A DNA stretch of 64,000 nt from Mobilisporobacter senegalensis (GCF_003752155.1 NZ_RJVG01000013.1:1-64000), one strand, 5' to 3'. Counted from the stretch's first letter, positions 46,113 to 55,436 are shown. A program made the numbers and translations. The notes: generated by a model not told the origin, from the letters alone.

Positions 46113-46804
46113 TTGAATACCTCCCTAAATAATGCATCAACAGATTTTCCATGATTGGTTCTTATATCTTCCACAGATGAAGTCATTGCTACTTTACCAT
46201 TTTGGAGAAAAATAACATCATCCAATACATTTTCAATATCTGAAATTAGATGTGTTGATAAAAGGACCGATGCATTTTCATTATAATTACTAATGATGGT
46301 ATTTAGTATATATTCTCTGGAAGCCGGATCCACTCCTCCAATTGGTTCATCTAAACAGTAAAGATCTGCATTTCGGCTCATAACAAGAATTAACTGCACC
46401 TTTTCTTTGGTTCCTTTTGACATGGTCTTTAATCGATCATTTGCATTAATATTAAGCCTCTTAAGCATTTCGTATGCTTTTACTTTGTCAAAATCCAAAT
46501 AAAAATCTCCAAAAAAATCGATAATATCTTTTGTCTTCATCCAATCATTAAGATAAGTTTTATCTGGAAGATATGATACTGCTTTTTTAGTTTCTACCCC
46601 CGGTTCCATGTTGTTTATTCGAATCTTTCCATTATCCGGAACTAAGAGTCCGTTAATTAATTTAATCAGTGTCGTCTTGCCACTCCCATTAGGTCCTAAT
46701 AAACCGATTATTTTACCTCTTTCAAAGGTTAAATTAACATCTGATAATGCAGTAAATCCATTATATTTCTTGGTTAATGATTCACATTCTAATATGATAT
46801 TCAT
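46106..46804 (-). CDS. ABC transporter ATP-binding protein
   Basis: The 232-residue protein has Walker A 'GPNGSGKTT' (38-46), Q-loop region 'YLPDKT', a shortened signature 'SKGTKEKVQ' (about 136-144, the usual LSGGQ being SKGTK) and Walker B 'DLYCLDEPIGGVDP'. The SKGTK signature is typical of the YtrB/BcrA-type exporters. It pairs with the downstream permease. YtrA-like regulator lies upstream in the same operon. Confidence 0.9.
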   Translation of the reverse strand: MNIILECESLTKKYNGFTALSDVNLTFERGKIIGLLGPNGSGKTTLIKLINGLLVPDNGKIRINNMEPGVETKKAVSYLPDKTYLNDWMKTKDIIDFFGDFYLDFDKVKAYEMLKRLNINANDRLKTMSKGTKEKVQLILVMSRNADLYCLDEPIGGVDPASREYILNTIISNYNENASVLLSTHLISDIENVLDDVIFLQNGKVAMTSSVEDIRTNHGKSVDALFREVFKC

Positions 46805-46823
46805 ACATTTTCCTCTCTTCCTA

Positions 46824-47195
46824 TCATTGCTCTAACTCTTTTACTGCTTCTAATAAGATATTCTTAATATCCTTATTTACAAATCCAAGCTGTTTCATCT
46901 TCTCTAAGAAGTCAGATAATTGATCTTTTGCTAATGCGTGTTTTGTTTCCTGAATCAATGCCTCGTCCTGTGTAATAAATCTTCCGCTGGTGCGGTTTGT
47001 ATAAATAAGTCCACCCCGTTCCAACTCTGCTAATGCTTTTTGCATTGTATTCGGATTCACCTCTGCATCTGCTGCCAGCTCCCTTACAGAAGGTAATTTG
47101 TCGCCGGATTGATATTCACCGGATACAATACGCCGTTGTATATATTCCATCAGTTGCAGATATATAGATCTATCAGATTTTAATTCCCATGCCAT
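46824..47195 (-). CDS. GntR family regulator, YtrA subfamily
   Basis: The 123-residue protein has a winged helix-turn-helix ('SGDKLPSVRELAADAEVNPNTMQKALAELERGGLI', about 35-69) and only a short C-terminal dimerisation tail, the YtrA layout. It is the first gene of an operon with an ABC ATPase and permease, as in ytr loci that respond to cell-wall antibiotics. Operator-like dyad overlaps its own promoter (47219-47256), which suggests autorepression. Confidence 0.92.
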   Translation of the reverse strand: MAWELKSDRSIYLQLMEYIQRRIVSGEYQSGDKLPSVRELAADAEVNPNTMQKALAELERGGLIYTNRTSGRFITQDEALIQETKHALAKDQLSDFLEKMKQLGFVNKDIKNILLEAVKELEQ

Positions 47196-47218
47196 ATGTT
47201 TGTCTCCTCTCTAAATAG

Positions 47219-47256
47219 TTGTACCGTTGTATTAATTAAATAGTACAATAGTACAA
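47219..47256. promoter_or_regulatory. operator-like dyad overlapping the ytrA promoter
   Basis: TTGTACCGTTGTATTA (47219-47234) and TAGTACAATAGTACAA (47241-47256) are imperfect inverted repeats, matching in about 13 of 16 positions. Direct GTAC-containing repeats are visible inside each arm. The dyad covers the -10 box of the ytrA promoter, so YtrA itself is the likely ligand. Confidence 0.6.
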
Positions 47257-47269
47257 TTATATTTGTCAA
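47240..47269 (-). promoter_or_regulatory. sigma-A promoter of the ytrA-type operon
   Basis: TTGACA (47264-47269) and TACTAT (47240-47245) are 18 bp apart on the minus strand. Confidence 0.65.
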
Positions 47270-47298
47270 GGGGATTTTTAAATAATTGTTTCTTTGCC

Positions 47299-47327
47299 TT
47301 GACATTTATGCTTTATAACTATATACT
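47299..47327 (+). promoter_or_regulatory. sigma-A promoter of the amino-acid ABC operon
   Basis: TTGACA (47299-47304) and TATACT (47322-47327) are 17 bp apart, about 65 bp before the ATP-binding gene. Confidence 0.75.
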
Positions 47328-47393
47328 ACTGACATACGATTAATTCATAGTATTCCTATAAGTTTAAATAGCTTTAGAGTGTGAGGTGAAAAT

Positions 47394-48146
47394 ATGCTAG
47401 AAATTAAAGATATTCACAAATCATTTAATAAAAATACAGTACTTGATGGTGTTAATATAAAAATACAAAAAGGGGATGTTGTTGTTCTTCTTGGACCAAG
47501 TGGTTCAGGTAAAACCACTCTTTTACGTTGTATAAATTTTTTAGAAAAAGCAGATAGAGGGCTGATTACCTTTAATGAATTAACTGCAGATTTTACAAAT
47601 ATCAAGAAGAAAGAAATTTCTGAACTTCGTAAGAAAACCGGCTTTGTCTTTCAAAACTATAACTTATTCAATAATAAAACGGCTTTAGAAAATGTGGCAA
47701 TCGGGTTGATACATTCTCGTAAGGTCTTACCGGAAAAAGCCTATGAACAAGCAAAAAAAGCTCTGGATAAAGTGGGGCTGGAGGGAAAATATGATTATTA
47801 TCCATCACAACTTTCAGGCGGCCAGCAGCAAAGAGTCGGTATTGCACGAGCCTTTGTTTTCAACCCGGATGTAATCCTGTTTGACGAACCAACATCAGCC
47901 TTAGACCCGGAACTAATTTCAGAAGTACTTACTATCATGAAACAACTGGCCAAAGAAGGAACTACGATGCTTGTAGTGACCCATGAAATGAGCTTTGCCA
48001 GGGAAGTTGCAAACCATGTGATTTTTATGGATAAAGGTAAAATTGTGGAAGAAGGTACTCCTTCTGATATTTTCACAAATCCGAGGGAAGAACGAACAAA
48101 ACAATTTTTAAGAAGAATTATCAATGATTTTGATTACGTTATATAA
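47394..48146 (+). CDS. polar amino-acid ABC transporter ATP-binding protein
   Basis: The 250-residue protein is a PAAT-type ATPase: Walker A 'GPSGSGKTT' (35-43), signature 'LSGGQQQRV' (about 140-148), Walker B '[13 protein letters not shown]' and H-loop '[12 protein letters not shown]'. The '[18 protein letters not shown]' ending is typical for amino-acid importers. It is the first of a three-gene operon with binding protein and permease. Substrate could be cystine, glutamine or another polar amino acid; it cannot be resolved from sequence. Confidence 0.94.
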   Translation: MLEIKDIHKSFNKNTVLDGVNIKIQKGDVVVLLGPSGSGKTTLLRCINFLEKADRGLITFNELTADFTNIKKKEISELRKKTGFVFQNYNLFNNKTALENVAIGLIHSRKVLPEKAYEQAKKALDKVGLEGKYDYYPSQLSGGQQQRVGIARAFVFNPDVILFDEPTSALDPELISEVLTIMKQLAKEGTTMLVVTHEMSFAREVANHVIFMDKGKIVEEGTPSDIFTNPREERTKQFLRRIINDFDYVI

Positions 48147-48186
48147 ACAAAATAAAATATTAAACAGAAAGAATGAGGATCAGATT

Positions 48187-48984
48187 ATGAGAAAACGTAC
48201 AATTGCAGCAATACTTACTAGTGTAATGATTATTGGAGCTCTTACCGGATGTGGAAATAAGAAATCTACTTCTACAGATTTACTTACAAGTATTAAAGAT
48301 GCTGGAGAGATCAAGATCGGAACAGAAGGTACCTATGCACCATACACTTACCATGATGATAATGGAGATTTGGTTGGCTATGATGTAGAAATAGCAGAGG
48401 CTGTGGCAGAAAAATTAGGAGTAAAAGCGGAATTTGTTGAAACCAAATGGGATAGTATTATTGCTGGCCTTGATGCCAAACGTTTTGATTTAATTGCAAA
48501 TCAAGTTAGTATTACAGAAGAACGTCAGGAAAAATATAGTTTTTCTACCCCTTATACATATACCAGAGGGGCTCTTGTAGTGGCTGAAGCTAATGAAAAT
48601 ATTACAAAATTTGAAGATCTGTCCGGTAAAAAATCTGCTCAATCTCTTACAAGTAACTGGGGCGCTCTAGCCGAAAGTTATGGCGCAGAGTTAGTGGGAA
48701 CGGATGGTTTTAATCAGTCTATTGAACTAGTACTTGCAGGCAGAGCCGATGCTACAATAAATGACAATTTAACTTTCTATGATTATGTAAAGCAAAAACC
48801 AGAATCTAAAGTGAAAATTGCTGCTTTATCAGAGGAAGTCAGTTCAAATGCATTCTTGATCAGGAAAGATAATGATACTTTCGTGAAGGCTATTAATACT
48901 GCCCTTGATGAATTAGTTAAAGATGGCACTATAAAAGAAATCTCTGAAAAGTATTTTGGAGTTGATGTTTCTACACAAGAATAA
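48187..48984 (+). CDS. amino-acid ABC transporter substrate-binding lipoprotein
   Basis: The ATG at 48187 is used because a GAGG site precedes it; a frame from 48124 overlaps the ATPase gene. The 265-residue protein has a lipoprotein signal ('SVMIIGALTGCGNKK') and a type II periplasmic-binding fold: 'IKIGTEGTYAPYTYHDDNGDLVGYDVEIAEAVAEKLG', 'WDSIIAGLDAKRFDLIANQVSITEER'. These blocks fit SBP family 3 for polar amino acids. It lies between the ATPase and permease genes of its importer. Confidence 0.93.
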   Translation: MRKRTIAAILTSVMIIGALTGCGNKKSTSTDLLTSIKDAGEIKIGTEGTYAPYTYHDDNGDLVGYDVEIAEAVAEKLGVKAEFVETKWDSIIAGLDAKRFDLIANQVSITEERQEKYSFSTPYTYTRGALVVAEANENITKFEDLSGKKSAQSLTSNWGALAESYGAELVGTDGFNQSIELVLAGRADATINDNLTFYDYVKQKPESKVKIAALSEEVSSNAFLIRKDNDTFVKAINTALDELVKDGTIKEISEKYFGVDVSTQE

Positions 48985-49014
48985 ATTTGTGACATTAGAA
49001 AGGAGGTATTTGTA

Positions 49015-49677
49015 ATGGATGCCCGCACCATAGAGATCTTACAAAATTCCTTTATGAAAATATTAATTCCAGGACTCACTTATACCATTCCACTTACTTT
49101 AATTTCTTTTTTCCTGGGATTAGTTCTTGCACTTTTGGTTGCCCTTATACAAATTGCAGATATTAAAGTTTTGAAACATGTTGCAAAGTTCTATGTTTGG
49201 ATTATCCGTGGAACTCCATTACTAGTACAAATTTTCATTATATTCTATGGTCTTCCTAATATTGGTATTATACTGGATCCATTACCAGCTGCAATTATTG
49301 CATTTTCCTTAAATGTGGGTGCCTATGCTTCTGAAACACTTAGGGCCGCAATCCTGTCAGTGCCAAAAGGGCAGTTAGAAGCCGGGTATTGTGTTGGTCT
49401 GTCCTATTTTAAAACAATGAGACTTATTATTTTACCTCAAGCATTTAAAACCGCTTTCCCTCCTTTATTTAATTCTTTTATCGGACTTGTAAAGGATACG
49501 TCCCTTGCTGCTAATATCACTGTTACTGAAATGTTTATGGCAACACAGCAAATCGCCGCAAAACTATATGAACCTTTAATTCTGTATTGTGAGGTTGCAG
49601 TGATCTACTTATTTTTCTGTACAGTCCTTTCAAAGATTCAGAAATATGGTGAGAAAAGAATGAGTATGTCTCAATAA
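49015..49677 (+). CDS. amino-acid ABC transporter permease
   Basis: The 220-residue protein has five hydrophobic helices and the HisM/PAAT signature: 'GLTYTIPLTLISFFLGLVLALLVALIQ', 'YVWIIRGTPLLVQIFIIFYGLPNIGI', 'GAYASETLRAAILSVPKGQLEAGYCVGLSYFKTMRLIILPQA' (the EAA loop). It completes the importer with the two upstream genes and has an AAGGAGG ribosome site. Confidence 0.94.
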   Translation: MDARTIEILQNSFMKILIPGLTYTIPLTLISFFLGLVLALLVALIQIADIKVLKHVAKFYVWIIRGTPLLVQIFIIFYGLPNIGIILDPLPAAIIAFSLNVGAYASETLRAAILSVPKGQLEAGYCVGLSYFKTMRLIILPQAFKTAFPPLFNSFIGLVKDTSLAANITVTEMFMATQQIAAKLYEPLILYCEVAVIYLFFCTVLSKIQKYGEKRMSMSQ

Positions 49678-49701
49678 TACTGTCTCATCTTAATTCTAAA
49701 A

Positions 49702-49747
49702 GAACTTATATATTTCCCATCTTGAATACTGAGAAATATATAAGTTC
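49702..49747. terminator. terminator-like hairpin between convergent genes
   Basis: GAACTTATATATTTC and GAAATATATAAGTTC pair perfectly (15 bp) around 16 nt. The minus strand ends TTTTAG. It ends the niaR operon and possibly the ABC operon. Confidence 0.7.
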
Positions 49748-49768
49748 CCTCCATTGTTTCCATTTTGC

Positions 49769-50284
49769 CTATTTTTCCAATAAATACTTTTTCCCTTTTA
49801 ATGCTATTTCTATCCTGTCTAAAATCTCCTCTGAGTCGGCTTCCACTGTGTGAAGATGAACTCCATCTGTTAATTCCTTAAGAGGCTGCACTTTTTTTGT
49901 CTTTACTTTATTTACAAAATCATATACATCCTGTCTGGTAGTTATAATCAGGTTGGTACTTATCTCACCATATATGTCATGTGAAACTATAACATCTAAT
50001 ACTTTCCCTCCATTATCAACTATAGTACACAATTCATCCTCTATTTGATCCGTAGTATGTTTCATAAGAAAGCATCGATTTACCTTTTGCTTTTCCTGAT
50101 AATATAGAATATATCCTTTTGTAGTTGATAAAATATTCTTGTTGACTGCACGCAGCAAAGCAATATCCTGGACAATTACCTGACGGCTCACTCCAAGACA
50201 TTTTGACAATTCACTTCCTGATACCGGCTCTTTACTATTCTTTAAAATCTCTATTAATTTCTCTCTTCTTTCATGTCCTTCCAT
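49769..50284 (-). CDS. niaR: niacin-responsive repressor NiaR
   Basis: NiaR represses NAD biosynthesis and niacin transport genes when nicotinic acid is present. The 171-residue protein has an N-terminal helix-turn-helix ('VSGSELSKCLGVSRQVIVQDIALLRA', about 17-42) and a 3H domain with three spaced His residues ('MKHT', 'VSHDIYG', 'VHLHTVE'). Target genes are not in the window. It is the last gene of an operon with the M15 peptidase. Confidence 0.92.
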   Translation of the reverse strand: MEGHERREKLIEILKNSKEPVSGSELSKCLGVSRQVIVQDIALLRAVNKNILSTTKGYILYYQEKQKVNRCFLMKHTTDQIEDELCTIVDNGGKVLDVIVSHDIYGEISTNLIITTRQDVYDFVNKVKTKKVQPLKELTDGVHLHTVEADSEEILDRIEIALKGKKYLLEK

Positions 50285-50294
50285 GTAACCCCTC

Positions 50295-51200
50295 CTACTT
50301 TATTGACTTTTCAAAATGCTGATAGTCTTTGCTATTTTTCCAATCTCCACCCCAGGTAAAACCATACTTTGTAAATATATTATAGCAAATATCATTTTTT
50401 TTAATATAATATTTATTGTCAATGCTGCGATCTGCATATTTTTCTCCACTTACAGGCAGCACTTCCCTGACTCCATTTTTCATTCTCACATAAGGATTAT
50501 AAAGAGGATTAATATCAATTGCTAACCCCTTCCCATGATTTGAATATGTTGTTGTGCCATCAATATAGCGAAAATTAAATGCTGATGAATTATTTGCTGA
50601 CATAGAAGCATTGTCATCTGCATTATACTCATCTACTAATTCCATTCGTTCAATTGGGTATTCTGCTTCATACAATTCTTTAAAGATGGAAATAACATCA
50701 TCTGCTATTCTTTTGTTTACGATCATTTCTCCAACATGAGTTTCTCCATCAAAGCCATAATATAAAAGTTCTAAATATCTTAGATCTTCTAATGGAAGAG
50801 GGCAGTTTTTCTTGTAAGATTTATTATATATCCTGTCATAGATTTCATCTGTTATTTTAATCTTGGTAAAATACTCATTCACATTAACTTCTCCCGTATT
50901 GAAAGTGGCTGTTATTCTGTCTTCCTTTTCAACCTGCATTTGATCCTCTGATTCTTTCTCTATAATATTTGAATTATCATTATCATATGCATTTCTTTTT
51001 GTACTTTTACTTTTTGCCGGCTCAGAACTTTCGTCATATTCTGATTCTATTTTATCATTAAAATTCTCTTTAGGATCATTTTCCTCTGTTGCTGTTACAG
51101 ATTCTTGATTCTTTCCATTTAAAGTTAAAAAGAGATACCCCACGATTGATAAAATCAATAAACATAATATTATCCTTTTAAAAATGCTCATGACCTTCAT
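50295..51200 (-). CDS. M15 family D,D-carboxypeptidase-like protein
   Basis: The 301-residue protein has a single helix (about 8-25), an acidic Ser/Glu/Asp-rich linker (30-95) and a C-terminal peptidase domain. Zinc-site residues are visible in 'SNHGKGLAIDINPLYNPYV' (His and Asp) and 'GGDWKNSKDYQHFEKS' (His). These enzymes cleave D-Ala-D-Ala or D-Ala-linked crosslinks at the wall. It is anchored outside the membrane. It lies between a small hypothetical gene and niaR. Confidence 0.88.
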   Translation of the reverse strand: MKVMSIFKRIILCLLILSIVGYLFLTLNGKNQESVTATEENDPKENFNDKIESEYDESSEPAKSKSTKRNAYDNDNSNIIEKESEDQMQVEKEDRITATFNTGEVNVNEYFTKIKITDEIYDRIYNKSYKKNCPLPLEDLRYLELLYYGFDGETHVGEMIVNKRIADDVISIFKELYEAEYPIERMELVDEYNADDNASMSANNSSAFNFRYIDGTTTYSNHGKGLAIDINPLYNPYVRMKNGVREVLPVSGEKYADRSIDNKYYIKKNDICYNIFTKYGFTWGGDWKNSKDYQHFEKSIK

Positions 51201-51211
51201 AGGACCACCTC

Positions 51212-51481
51212 TTAATCATCTTCCTCTATTACATGGATTTCAAGAAAATCAAAATCTATTCCATCAATAAAATTATCCTTTGTAAACCTGGTTTTATCAT
51301 GGCGTTTAAAATCATCTATATTGGACTCTAACCATAATGGTTTAGATAAATCAAATTCATAACACACTTTATCAATAGCATTGTAAACTTTTCTTGTTCT
51401 ATTTATTTTATCATCATTACATATTACTACATCACGAAGCATTCTATTGTCTTTAAATATTTTACCCCATAAACGAAACAT
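51212..51481 (-). CDS. small conserved-type hypothetical protein
   Basis: I choose the ATG at 51481 (GGAG 9 nt upstream) over one at 51496. The roughly 89-residue protein begins 'MFRLWGKIFKDNRMLRDVVICNDDKINRTRKV' and has two acidic stretches, the last being 'IHVIEEDD'. No membrane segment, signal or known motif. It sits at the head of a niaR operon behind a good sigma-A promoter. I do not recognise a family; my reading that it is conserved in Lachnospiraceae is from memory. Confidence 0.6.
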   Translation of the reverse strand: MFRLWGKIFKDNRMLRDVVICNDDKINRTRKVYNAIDKVCYEFDLSKPLWLESNIDDFKRHDKTRFTKDNFIDGIDFDFLEIHVIEEDD

Positions 51482-51541
51482 ACATTTTTTCTCCATTTCA
51501 TAATTAATCCGGTAATACCATATGTATCACTTTTGCTTAGT

Positions 51542-51570
51542 ATTATAGCAACAGTCCTCTCTACTGTCTA
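51542..51570 (-). promoter_or_regulatory. sigma-A promoter of the hypothetical-M15-niaR operon
   Basis: TAGACA (51565-51570) and a perfect TATAAT (51542-51547) are 17 bp apart on the minus strand. Confidence 0.7.
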
Positions 51571-51636
51571 TAGTAAGCAAACTGGTTTCTTAAATAAAAA
51601 GTTCTTTTTGTTCAGGATACCCTTTTCCCATACCAT

Positions 51637-51671
51637 AAAAACGGGCGTCACAGGAATACTCTGTGACACCC
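51637..51671 (-). terminator. terminator of pgi
   Basis: GGGCGTCACAG (51643-51653) pairs with CTGTGACACCC (51661-51671) with one mismatch, and the minus strand continues TTTTT. Confidence 0.85.
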
Positions 51672-51697
51672 TCTTAAAACTTCATCTATCTATTTAA

Positions 51698-53047
51698 TTA
51701 TAATCTCTTTAATAATTCTTCTCTTTGGTCTTCAAAACCTGGTTTACCAAGTAATGCAAACATATTCTTCTTATAGCTTTCTACGCCTGGCTGATCAAAT
51801 GGATTTACACCTAACATATATCCGCTTAATCCACAGGCAAACTCAAAGAAATAGAATAATTGTCCAATGTAATATTCATTCTCTTCTGGCAGATTTACAA
51901 CTAAATTAGGAACATTTCCATCTGTATGAGCTAAAATAGTTCCCTTCATCGCACTTTTGTTCATGAAATCAACTGTTTTTCCAGCAAGATAATTCAATCC
52001 ATCAAGATCAACTTCTTCCTCTTCTAACACAATTTCATGTTTTTGTTTTTCAAGGTTAATCACTGTCTCGAACATTGTTCTTTGTCCGTCTTGAATAAAC
52101 TGTCCCATAGAATGAAGGTCTGTTGTTAAATCTACAGATGCCGGGAAGATACCTTTTTGATCTTTTCCTTCACTTTCACCATATAATTGTTTCCACCATT
52201 CAGATACATAGTGAAGAGATGGTTCATAGTTTGCTAATATTTCAATATTCTTACCTTTTCTAAGTAAAATATTACGGATAGCTGCATATTTCATAGAATC
52301 ATTATCTGTGAAACCGTCATTCAAACAACGTTCTCTCTGACTGGCAGCACCTTCCATAAGCTTTGTTATATCTGCTCCACTCACTGCAATCGGAAGTAAG
52401 CCAACCGCAGTAAGAACTGAGAAACGACCGCCAACATCATCAGGAACTACAAAACTTTCATAGCCTTCTTCCGTTGCTAAATTTTTTAAAGCTCCTCTTG
52501 ATTTATCTGTTGTTGCATAAATTCTTTTTGCCGCTTCTTCTTTACCATATTTCTCAATAAGAAGTTTTTTAAATACACGAAATGCTATCGCCGGCTCGGT
52601 TGTAGTACCAGATTTACTGATCATATTGATAGAAAAGTCCCTATCTCCGATTACTTCAATAAGATGGCGGATATACGTACTGCTAATATTATTACCAACA
52701 TAATAGATTTCAGGTGTTTTTCTAATTTCCTTTGATACACTATTATAAAAACTATGTCTTAATGATTCAATAGCTGCTCTTGCACCCAGGTATGAACCAC
52801 CAATACCTATTACCAGAAGTACTTCGGAGTCACTCTGAATCTTACCAGCAGCTTTCTTAATACGTGCAAATTCTTCTTTATCATAATTAACAGGAAGATC
52901 AATCCATCCTAAAAAGTCATTCCCTGCACCACTTTTTCCAACTAATTCATTCCTTGCATTTTCAACTGTTTTTTCAATCATTCTCACTTCTTCATCAGAA
53001 ATGAATTTTTTAGCTATTGAATAATCAAATGTAACTCTTTCTGCCAT
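51698..53047 (-). CDS. pgi: glucose-6-phosphate isomerase
   Basis: Pgi interconverts glucose-6-phosphate and fructose-6-phosphate in glycolysis. The 449-residue length fits the Firmicutes form. '[18 protein letters not shown]' (79-96), '[15 protein letters not shown]' (about 143-157), '[19 protein letters not shown]' and '[19 protein letters not shown]' are the expected sugar-phosphate and catalytic blocks. It is preceded by a sigma-A promoter and followed by its terminator. Confidence 0.97.
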   Translation of the reverse strand: MAERVTFDYSIAKKFISDEEVRMIEKTVENARNELVGKSGAGNDFLGWIDLPVNYDKEEFARIKKAAGKIQSDSEVLLVIGIGGSYLGARAAIESLRHSFYNSVSKEIRKTPEIYYVGNNISSTYIRHLIEVIGDRDFSINMISKSGTTTEPAIAFRVFKKLLIEKYGKEEAAKRIYATTDKSRGALKNLATEEGYESFVVPDDVGGRFSVLTAVGLLPIAVSGADITKLMEGAASQRERCLNDGFTDNDSMKYAAIRNILLRKGKNIEILANYEPSLHYVSEWWKQLYGESEGKDQKGIFPASVDLTTDLHSMGQFIQDGQRTMFETVINLEKQKHEIVLEEEEVDLDGLNYLAGKTVDFMNKSAMKGTILAHTDGNVPNLVVNLPEENEYYIGQLFYFFEFACGLSGYMLGVNPFDQPGVESYKKNMFALLGKPGFEDQREELLKRL

Positions 53048-53089
53048 AATATTACACTCCTTTTCTCTTTTATTTTATGCTTAACCATT

Positions 53090-53118
53090 ATTTTAACAAA
53101 TGATTTCTTTATTATCAA
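53090..53118 (-). promoter_or_regulatory. sigma-A promoter of pgi
   Basis: TTGATA (53113-53118) and TAAAAT (53090-53095) are 17 bp apart, 43 bp upstream of the pgi ATG. Confidence 0.7.
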
Positions 53119-53155
53119 TAGCTATTTTACACGAGAAATTAGAGCATGATTTACA

Positions 53156-54046
53156 TTATGCCATAAATTCTTTTAAAATATCTTCTATAATTTCTTCTTC
53201 TTCCTTATTGATTTTATAATTTTCTGTTGTTTTTTTATCAGGATTTAACTTCCTGTCATTTTTGGAACTAAATTTAGCTTGTCCATCTTCTCTTTTTCTA
53301 TCTCTATTTCCTTTTATATAATTGACTCCATTTTGTACTTCCTCTTTTACTGCCGCAGTATCTTCTATATGTAATAAATCTTTACCTTTTACTTTCTGCT
53401 CTGATTTTTTTTCTAAATGCTGGGAAACATTATGTTTGTCTGTATTGTCTGTATTTCTTTCTTCATTCTCATTAATGAAATATTCATTCCGATATTCTTC
53501 TAATTTTTCAGGATAAAAATTCTCCTGCTCTAATCTTACTTTTAGCATATTTTCAAGGTAATCTTTCATATTTATCCGAATAATATTCCGTTTCGCCGGT
53601 AGATTTAAAAAGCTTTCAAAAATTATCAACAAGGCGCTTGTAAGTAACCCAATAAAAAATGTGGATAAAATTGCCGTTTTTCCACAGTCATAATAAACAG
53701 CTAAACCTGCGCCAATTGCACCAGTTAGTAGGCATAAAATTAGAAGTTGTCCACTTATATTTTCCCATGTGTATAACAATATCCCACAAAATTTATACTT
53801 ATACATATACTTATCCACAAAAATATCCACATTATTAACACCAATCTTCAATTTGTAGCAGGCTTCGAACTTCATTTTGACTAATTTCATCAATTTATTA
53901 TTCGTATTTGCCATATTATCAGATGATTTTATCAGATTTTTATATATTCCATAGATAAGAATTTTAACCAATATGCCCAGACTACATAATACGGACATTA
54001 AAATTAATAATATATTATTATCAAATAATTCTTGAACTTGTACCAT
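53156..54046 (-). CDS. membrane protein with charged cytosolic tail, unknown function
   Basis: The 296-residue protein has an N-terminal helix (about 12-32), a conserved-looking segment 'MKFEACYKLKIGVNNVDIFVDKYMYKYKFCGI', two more helices (about 101-120 and 128-149) and a 135-residue Glu/Lys/Asn-rich tail. I do not recognise a domain. The tail suggests a disordered linker. It is next to pgi on the same strand but probably has its own promoter. Confidence is high that it is a gene, low on function. Confidence 0.6.
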   Translation of the reverse strand: MVQVQELFDNNILLILMSVLCSLGILVKILIYGIYKNLIKSSDNMANTNNKLMKLVKMKFEACYKLKIGVNNVDIFVDKYMYKYKFCGILLYTWENISGQLLILCLLTGAIGAGLAVYYDCGKTAILSTFFIGLLTSALLIIFESFLNLPAKRNIIRINMKDYLENMLKVRLEQENFYPEKLEEYRNEYFINENEERNTDNTDKHNVSQHLEKKSEQKVKGKDLLHIEDTAAVKEEVQNGVNYIKGNRDRKREDGQAKFSSKNDRKLNPDKKTTENYKINKEEEEIIEDILKEFMA

Positions 54047-54176
54047 TAAAAATCTCCTCGCTTTTCCATTAATTTACAAATATTATAACGGATATCTATA
54101 AATTTGAAAAGGGAGGAGATGAAATTTCGATAGACAAAATAGCACAAAAAATGCATTCTGACAATTTATATTCTGC

Positions 54177-54875
54177 CTATAATCTTGTTACTAATTCATG
54201 TAGAAGCTTTACCGTATGCTCAATTGCTTTCATTTCAAATTCACTGTAATCCATCTCAGCACTGTTGTCTGCTTTGTCTGAAATCGCACGGATAATTAGA
54301 AATGGTATATTATTAAGATAAGCAGCCTGAGCAATTGCTGCTCCTTCCATTTCAGTGCAATAACCATCAAATAATTTAACCAGGCTTTCTTTCTTTCCTC
54401 GTTCTGAAATAAATTGATCCCCGCTCACAATTCTTCCGACAAATACATTTATATCCTTATTCACTTCTTCACATACTTCCCTTGCTGTTTTTAAAAGAAG
54501 GGTATCTGCAATAAATGTTGATGTATCCATGCGAGGTATCACTCCCGGCTCATAGCCAAATCCTGTGGCATCCATATCATGTTGAACTGTATCTTTTGAT
54601 AACACAATATCACCAATATTAATTTCATTTCGCAAAGATCCTGCTACCCCTGTATTGATAATTCCTTCAACCTGATATTCATCCACAAGGATTTGTGCAC
54701 ATACTGCAGCATTTACTTTACCAATTCCACTTCGTACAACAACAATATCCTTTCCAGATAATTTCCCTTTATAAAATTCCATTGATGCTTTTTTTGTGAT
54801 GATCACATCTTCCATACGTTCCTTCATAATATTTACTTCTTCATCCATTGCTCCAATGATTCCAATATGATTCAT
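54177..54875 (-). CDS. mtnN: 5'-methylthioadenosine/S-adenosylhomocysteine nucleosidase
   Basis: MtnN removes adenine from MTA and SAH, by-products of SAM use. The 232-residue length is typical. 'IGIIGAMDEEVNIMKERM' (Glu12 region), 'VVRSGIGKVNAAVCAQILVD', 'MEGAAIAQAAY' and 'FLIIRAISDKADNSAEMDY' (catalytic Asp) are all present. It is related in pathway to metK but is 11 kb away. Its leader carries a palindrome and a GAAG-type hairpin (54919-54975). Confidence 0.96.
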   Translation of the reverse strand: MNHIGIIGAMDEEVNIMKERMEDVIITKKASMEFYKGKLSGKDIVVVRSGIGKVNAAVCAQILVDEYQVEGIINTGVAGSLRNEINIGDIVLSKDTVQHDMDATGFGYEPGVIPRMDTSTFIADTLLLKTAREVCEEVNKDINVFVGRIVSGDQFISERGKKESLVKLFDGYCTEMEGAAIAQAAYLNNIPFLIIRAISDKADNSAEMDYSEFEMKAIEHTVKLLHELVTRL

Positions 54876-54908
54876 AAATTTCTCCTCGCTTGCAATATTA
54901 ATGTATAG

Positions 54909-54975
54909 ATTATATTACATCATGAACAAGTTCATGATCTTGTTATATTCGCCAAATGCTTCGCGCTTGGCTCAT
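54909..54975 (-). promoter_or_regulatory. palindrome, hairpin and TATAAT box in front of mtnN
   Basis: ATCATGAAC and GTTCATGAT form a 9-bp palindrome with a 2-bp centre (54919-54938). A TATAAT (minus strand, 54909-54914) lies just downstream and a GCCAA/TTGGC hairpin with a GCGAAGC core (about 54951-54971) lies upstream. The palindrome would cover the -35 region, so operator function is possible. Confidence 0.5.
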
Positions 54976-55196
54976 TATTTTCATTATATCATATATTATT
55001 TTCTATGGTATTTATTTTCATATTGGATTGCAAAACTCCTATCACTGGTATAGAATGTTATATGGAATTGAACTCTTACTATTTATTGAATTTTATTACA
55101 ATGATAGTAAATTGGTTTCTACCAGAGAATTGATTCTGATTCTAAATATGAAGCACCCTCCTAATAGTAATTACATATTTGAAAGGATTTAAATAA

Positions 55197-55436
55197 ATGA
55201 AATATAAAACTCATGGGGTATGCTGCACTGAGATAGATTTTGAAGTAGAGAATAATATTATTAAATCTGTAGAGTTTAAAAATGGATGTGCTGGCAATAC
55301 TGCTGGAATAGCAAAACTTATTGTTGGTATGTCTGTAGATGATGTCATCGAAAAGCTGGAAGGAACAAGATGTGGATTTAGAGAAACCTCCTGTCCCGAT
55401 CAACTGGCCAAAGCTCTTAAAAGTATAAAGGAGTAG
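55197..55436 (+). CDS. TSCPD domain protein
   Basis: The 79-residue protein reads 'THGVCCTEIDFEVENNIIKSVEFKNGCAGNTAGIAKLIVGM' and ends near 'CGFRETSCPDQLAKALKSI', which defines the TSCPD family. The domain is otherwise found at the C-terminus of vitamin B12-dependent ribonucleotide reductases. Stand-alone copies have no assigned function. Cys9, Cys10, Cys32, Cys61 and Cys67 would suit metal binding. It lies 2 bp before a radical SAM gene, so a shared role is likely. Confidence 0.88.
   Translation: MKYKTHGVCCTEIDFEVENNIIKSVEFKNGCAGNTAGIAKLIVGMSVDDVIEKLEGTRCGFRETSCPDQLAKALKSIKE

Noticed and set aside
54956-55192. A 78-codon plus-strand frame with a hydrophobic N-terminus before the TSCPD gene
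   Set aside because: Its ATG lies inside the hairpin repeat of the mtnN leader, no ribosome binding site precedes it and the composition is that of AT-rich non-coding DNA. It may still be a small membrane peptide, but I cannot support it.
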